Shown here: in pieces, positions 61,880 through 64,000 of the stretch
Layout of the letters: each line of letters opens with the position of its first letter
Numbering within the stretch: the first letter of the stretch is position 1
From: Platycnemis pennipes
Lineage: Eukaryota > Arthropoda > Insecta > Odonata > Platycnemididae
Direction of reading: 5' to 3'
NCBI GenBank assembly: GCA_933228895.1
Contig: OW121846.1
Span: 81,852,064 to 81,916,063 of the forward strand
DNA: 64,000 bases
Translations under genes and position numbers: made by a program
Notes under the pieces: model-generated
The model's database searches: none
What the model was told of the DNA's origin: nothing
The model's input: only the letters and a program-made list of their open reading frames with translations

Positions 61880-62703
61880 TGATTGTCATAAAATATTTTC
61901 TCAAGTTCACAAGCGCAGATATTGGCTCATTTACATTCATCTAGGAGCTGTCCTATCCTTGTATGTCAATTGAGAAATGACCCTTCACTAGTTTATCCTG
62001 AGCAGTTACTTAGATGTGTCATAATCCATTATTTTTTAAACCACCTATGGTAGTACTTAAACAGTAATGTGATCAAGAGATGGTTCACCATGCCATAAAT
62101 CTTATTTATTAATTATTTAGCTGTGAGGAGGAATGCCAGAATTCCAGGTGAATGTTATAGCTTTCATTTAGTTTACTTATTTCTTTAGCCTTATCAGAGA
62201 TTCATCTGCTATCTCACTATCCCAGAGTTTTCTCCAGGTAAATTAAAAATCTACTGAAGTGCTATCAAAGTAGAGATCCTAGTTACTGTCATCAAACATT
62301 ATCCATTTCAAATATTTTGGGGTCTGATAGACAGTTATATTTGGAAAGATGGAATCTTAAGTCTCGTTTGCCATTAATTTAATTATCCCACATTATTTTT
62401 TGTTCTAATCTGTGTGTTAACCTGATTGTAACTCTTATATTATGTTGATTGATTATTATTTGTCGATCATAATATTTTAAAACAATAATTGACTTAATAA
62501 GAGTGTTGAAATTGATTATTTTTGTGCATGGTTTGGTTTTGGTGAATTTTATTGTTTGTGGCAGCAGCAGGGCTGAGAACTGAATGGGCTATTGGAATAA
62601 GTGGAGAAGTTGTCTCATCACTTTGATTAAAAGTGAGTTTCAACTCCTCCAACTTATTGCTGTGGCTTAAATGCTTCCATGCCGAAGATTCTTCAAGATC
62701 CAC
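61880..62703. repeat. Satellite unit 27, 824 bp
   Basis: The only 824-bp unit with the T-haplotype, so its right part was replaced or it arose by exchange with a T-type unit. Confidence 0.9.
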
Positions 62704-64000
62704 TGATTGTCATAAAATATTTTCTCAAGTTCACAAGTGCAGATATTGGCTCATTTACATTCATATAGTTGCTGTCCTATCCCTGTATGTCAATTGAGAA
62801 ATGAACCTTCAGTAGTTTACCCTGAGCAGTTACTTACATGTGTGAAATCCATAATTTTTTAAACCACCTATGGTAGTACTTAAATAGTAATGTGATCAAG
62901 AGATGGTGTTCACCATGCCATAAATCTTATTTATTAATTATTTAGCTGTGAGGAGGAATGCTGACAAGTTGTCGTAATAGAATGATTGAATATTATCAGG
63001 TCAGAATGAGTTCTTGGTGGATTACATTTAATCTCCTCATCAAAGTATGTCATCTCTGATTTAAACATACATGTAAAAATTTTCTCTTTTTATTGACTGT
63101 GTATCTGAATTTATGTTGATATTATTAATACATTCTAAGACTTAATTAATGCATGGATATCATGCATTAATTAAGTCTTCAATCCATGCATTAATATCAT
63201 TTATGCATGGATTGAAGAGAAAGTCACTTAGTGAATTGGGATGCATTAGGCGTGGCCTAACCTCTCAAAAATTCAGTCACTCTCAGACCTGTTTGGAGTA
63301 CACTTCTTGGATCTGATTACTATGTTGCCAATGCATACAGTTGTCTGAGAACAATAGGGAGGATAACTCTTTAAATGACAGTGGTGCAGAATTCTCGTGG
63401 CCCACTCCATTTTAGATATTGTGACTGATTCCTTTCTATATGTGGTTCTTCCATAAAGGGCTGTCACAACTTAAAATTTACGTTCGAATTCAGTTAATCA
63501 GGGTGACAGAGGGGAACCCCCTACTATTGACAAGAATGGTCGCTCGGAAGGAAGCACTCCGAAGTTGTCGCGAAAATAATGAGGTACGCAGAAATAGGGT
63601 ATTAAATTAGCAGGTATCTATCTATATCACCCGTAATTGATTTCCTTCAAGCCACGTGGTTCATTTTAGGATACCATGTATGGTAATCCGGTAGCTGAGC
63701 TGCGTAATTGTCATTTCATGGTCATTCGTGTCATGGGTCTTTGATTCTTCGTGGCCAAGAAACGATGTTTCGGTGTCGAGTTTTCTCATTGATAATTACA
63801 AAAATTTCCTTCATGTAATTATTGTAACAATTTTCTTGGCAATTACCAAGGAAATATAAGATAGTGCTATCGGTAGTTGTACTTACTAAGGTTATAGAAA
63901 TATTATTACGAAATTAGAATCATTACGTGGCCTTTGTTGGCCTGGTGTAACAATTGGTGACCGTAATTTGATCTCAGTTTTACCGTTTCCAAAAATATTA
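62704..64000. repeat. Satellite unit 28, 1874-type, cut by window end
   Basis: Hairpins at 63137. A private ~19-bp deletion near 63229 ('gtcacttagtgaattggg') removes 'gtcacatgactttcaaaga'. It is the only length change seen in the array. Follows an 824-bp unit directly, without an intervening 1442-bp unit. Confidence 0.88.

Larger units (their letters stand above)
22993..64000. repeat. Homogeneous satellite array with three unit lengths
   Basis: A tandem family filling 41 kb and continuing past the window. Using the 'gatccactgattg' landmark as the unit boundary, there are 27 complete units: sixteen of 1442 bp, six of 1874 bp and five of 824 bp, which sum exactly to the 38436 bp between landmarks 24267 and 62703. 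Units of one class differ by scattered substitutions but not by a single base in length. The 1442-bp units lack the block between 'gatagacag' and 'gatggaatcttaag'. The 1874-bp units keep that block but lack two other stretches. The 824-bp units are 1442-bp units with a 618-bp deletion. No protein-coding gene is supported inside. Confidence 0.95.

Overview
The window looks like animal nuclear DNA, most likely from an arthropod. It has no bacterial-style gene packing, it is AT-rich, and its only recognisable coding matter is retroelement-derived: an RNase H-bearing LINE of the I/LOA type and a Ty3/Gypsy (Mag-like) LTR element. I found no intact host gene, rRNA, tRNA or CRISPR. The taxonomic guess is inference only.

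The window crosses the edge of a very large satellite array. From 22993 to the right end the DNA is one tandem family made of three unit lengths: exactly 1442 bp (16 complete copies), 1874 bp (6 copies) and 824 bp (5 copies). Units are laid out from a fixed internal landmark. All three lengths are different internal-deletion derivatives of a progenitor of about 2.4-2.5 kb. Diverged, non-homogenised relatives of that progenitor lie at 205-1156, 4709-6589, 10910-13043 and 20953-21666.

The left edge of the array is broken up by other elements. 1157-4708 is an unassigned insert. 6590-10909 is a LINE fragment on the minus strand, cut at both ends, with an ORF1 tail and an ORF2 (endonuclease, reverse transcriptase, RNase H, zinc-finger tail) carrying nonsense and frameshift lesions. 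13044-20950 is a foldback (long inverted repeat) DNA element flanked by TA. Its arms are built from ~137-bp subrepeats that each carry a direct repeat of the nuclear-receptor half-site type (DR1). A Gypsy element at 13949-18856 is nested inside its left arm, with 194/195-bp LTRs, a 5-bp target duplication and one gag-pol frame broken by three in-frame stops. 21667-22992 is a non-autonomous inverted-repeat element with 21/32-bp internal repeats and a 30-bp perfect palindrome. Removing it plus a 2-bp duplication leaves a unit of exactly 1442 bp.

Relative order of events, from nesting: progenitor satellite first; then the foldback element; then the Gypsy copy inside it (about 3% LTR divergence); and, independently, the inverted-repeat element into a unit that already had the 1442-bp structure. 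The homogeneous array to the right contains no such insertions, as expected where unequal exchange or conversion keeps replacing units. The most novel-looking features are the deletion-derived higher-order satellite with a double-hairpin scar in every 1874-bp unit, and the DR1-studded foldback element.
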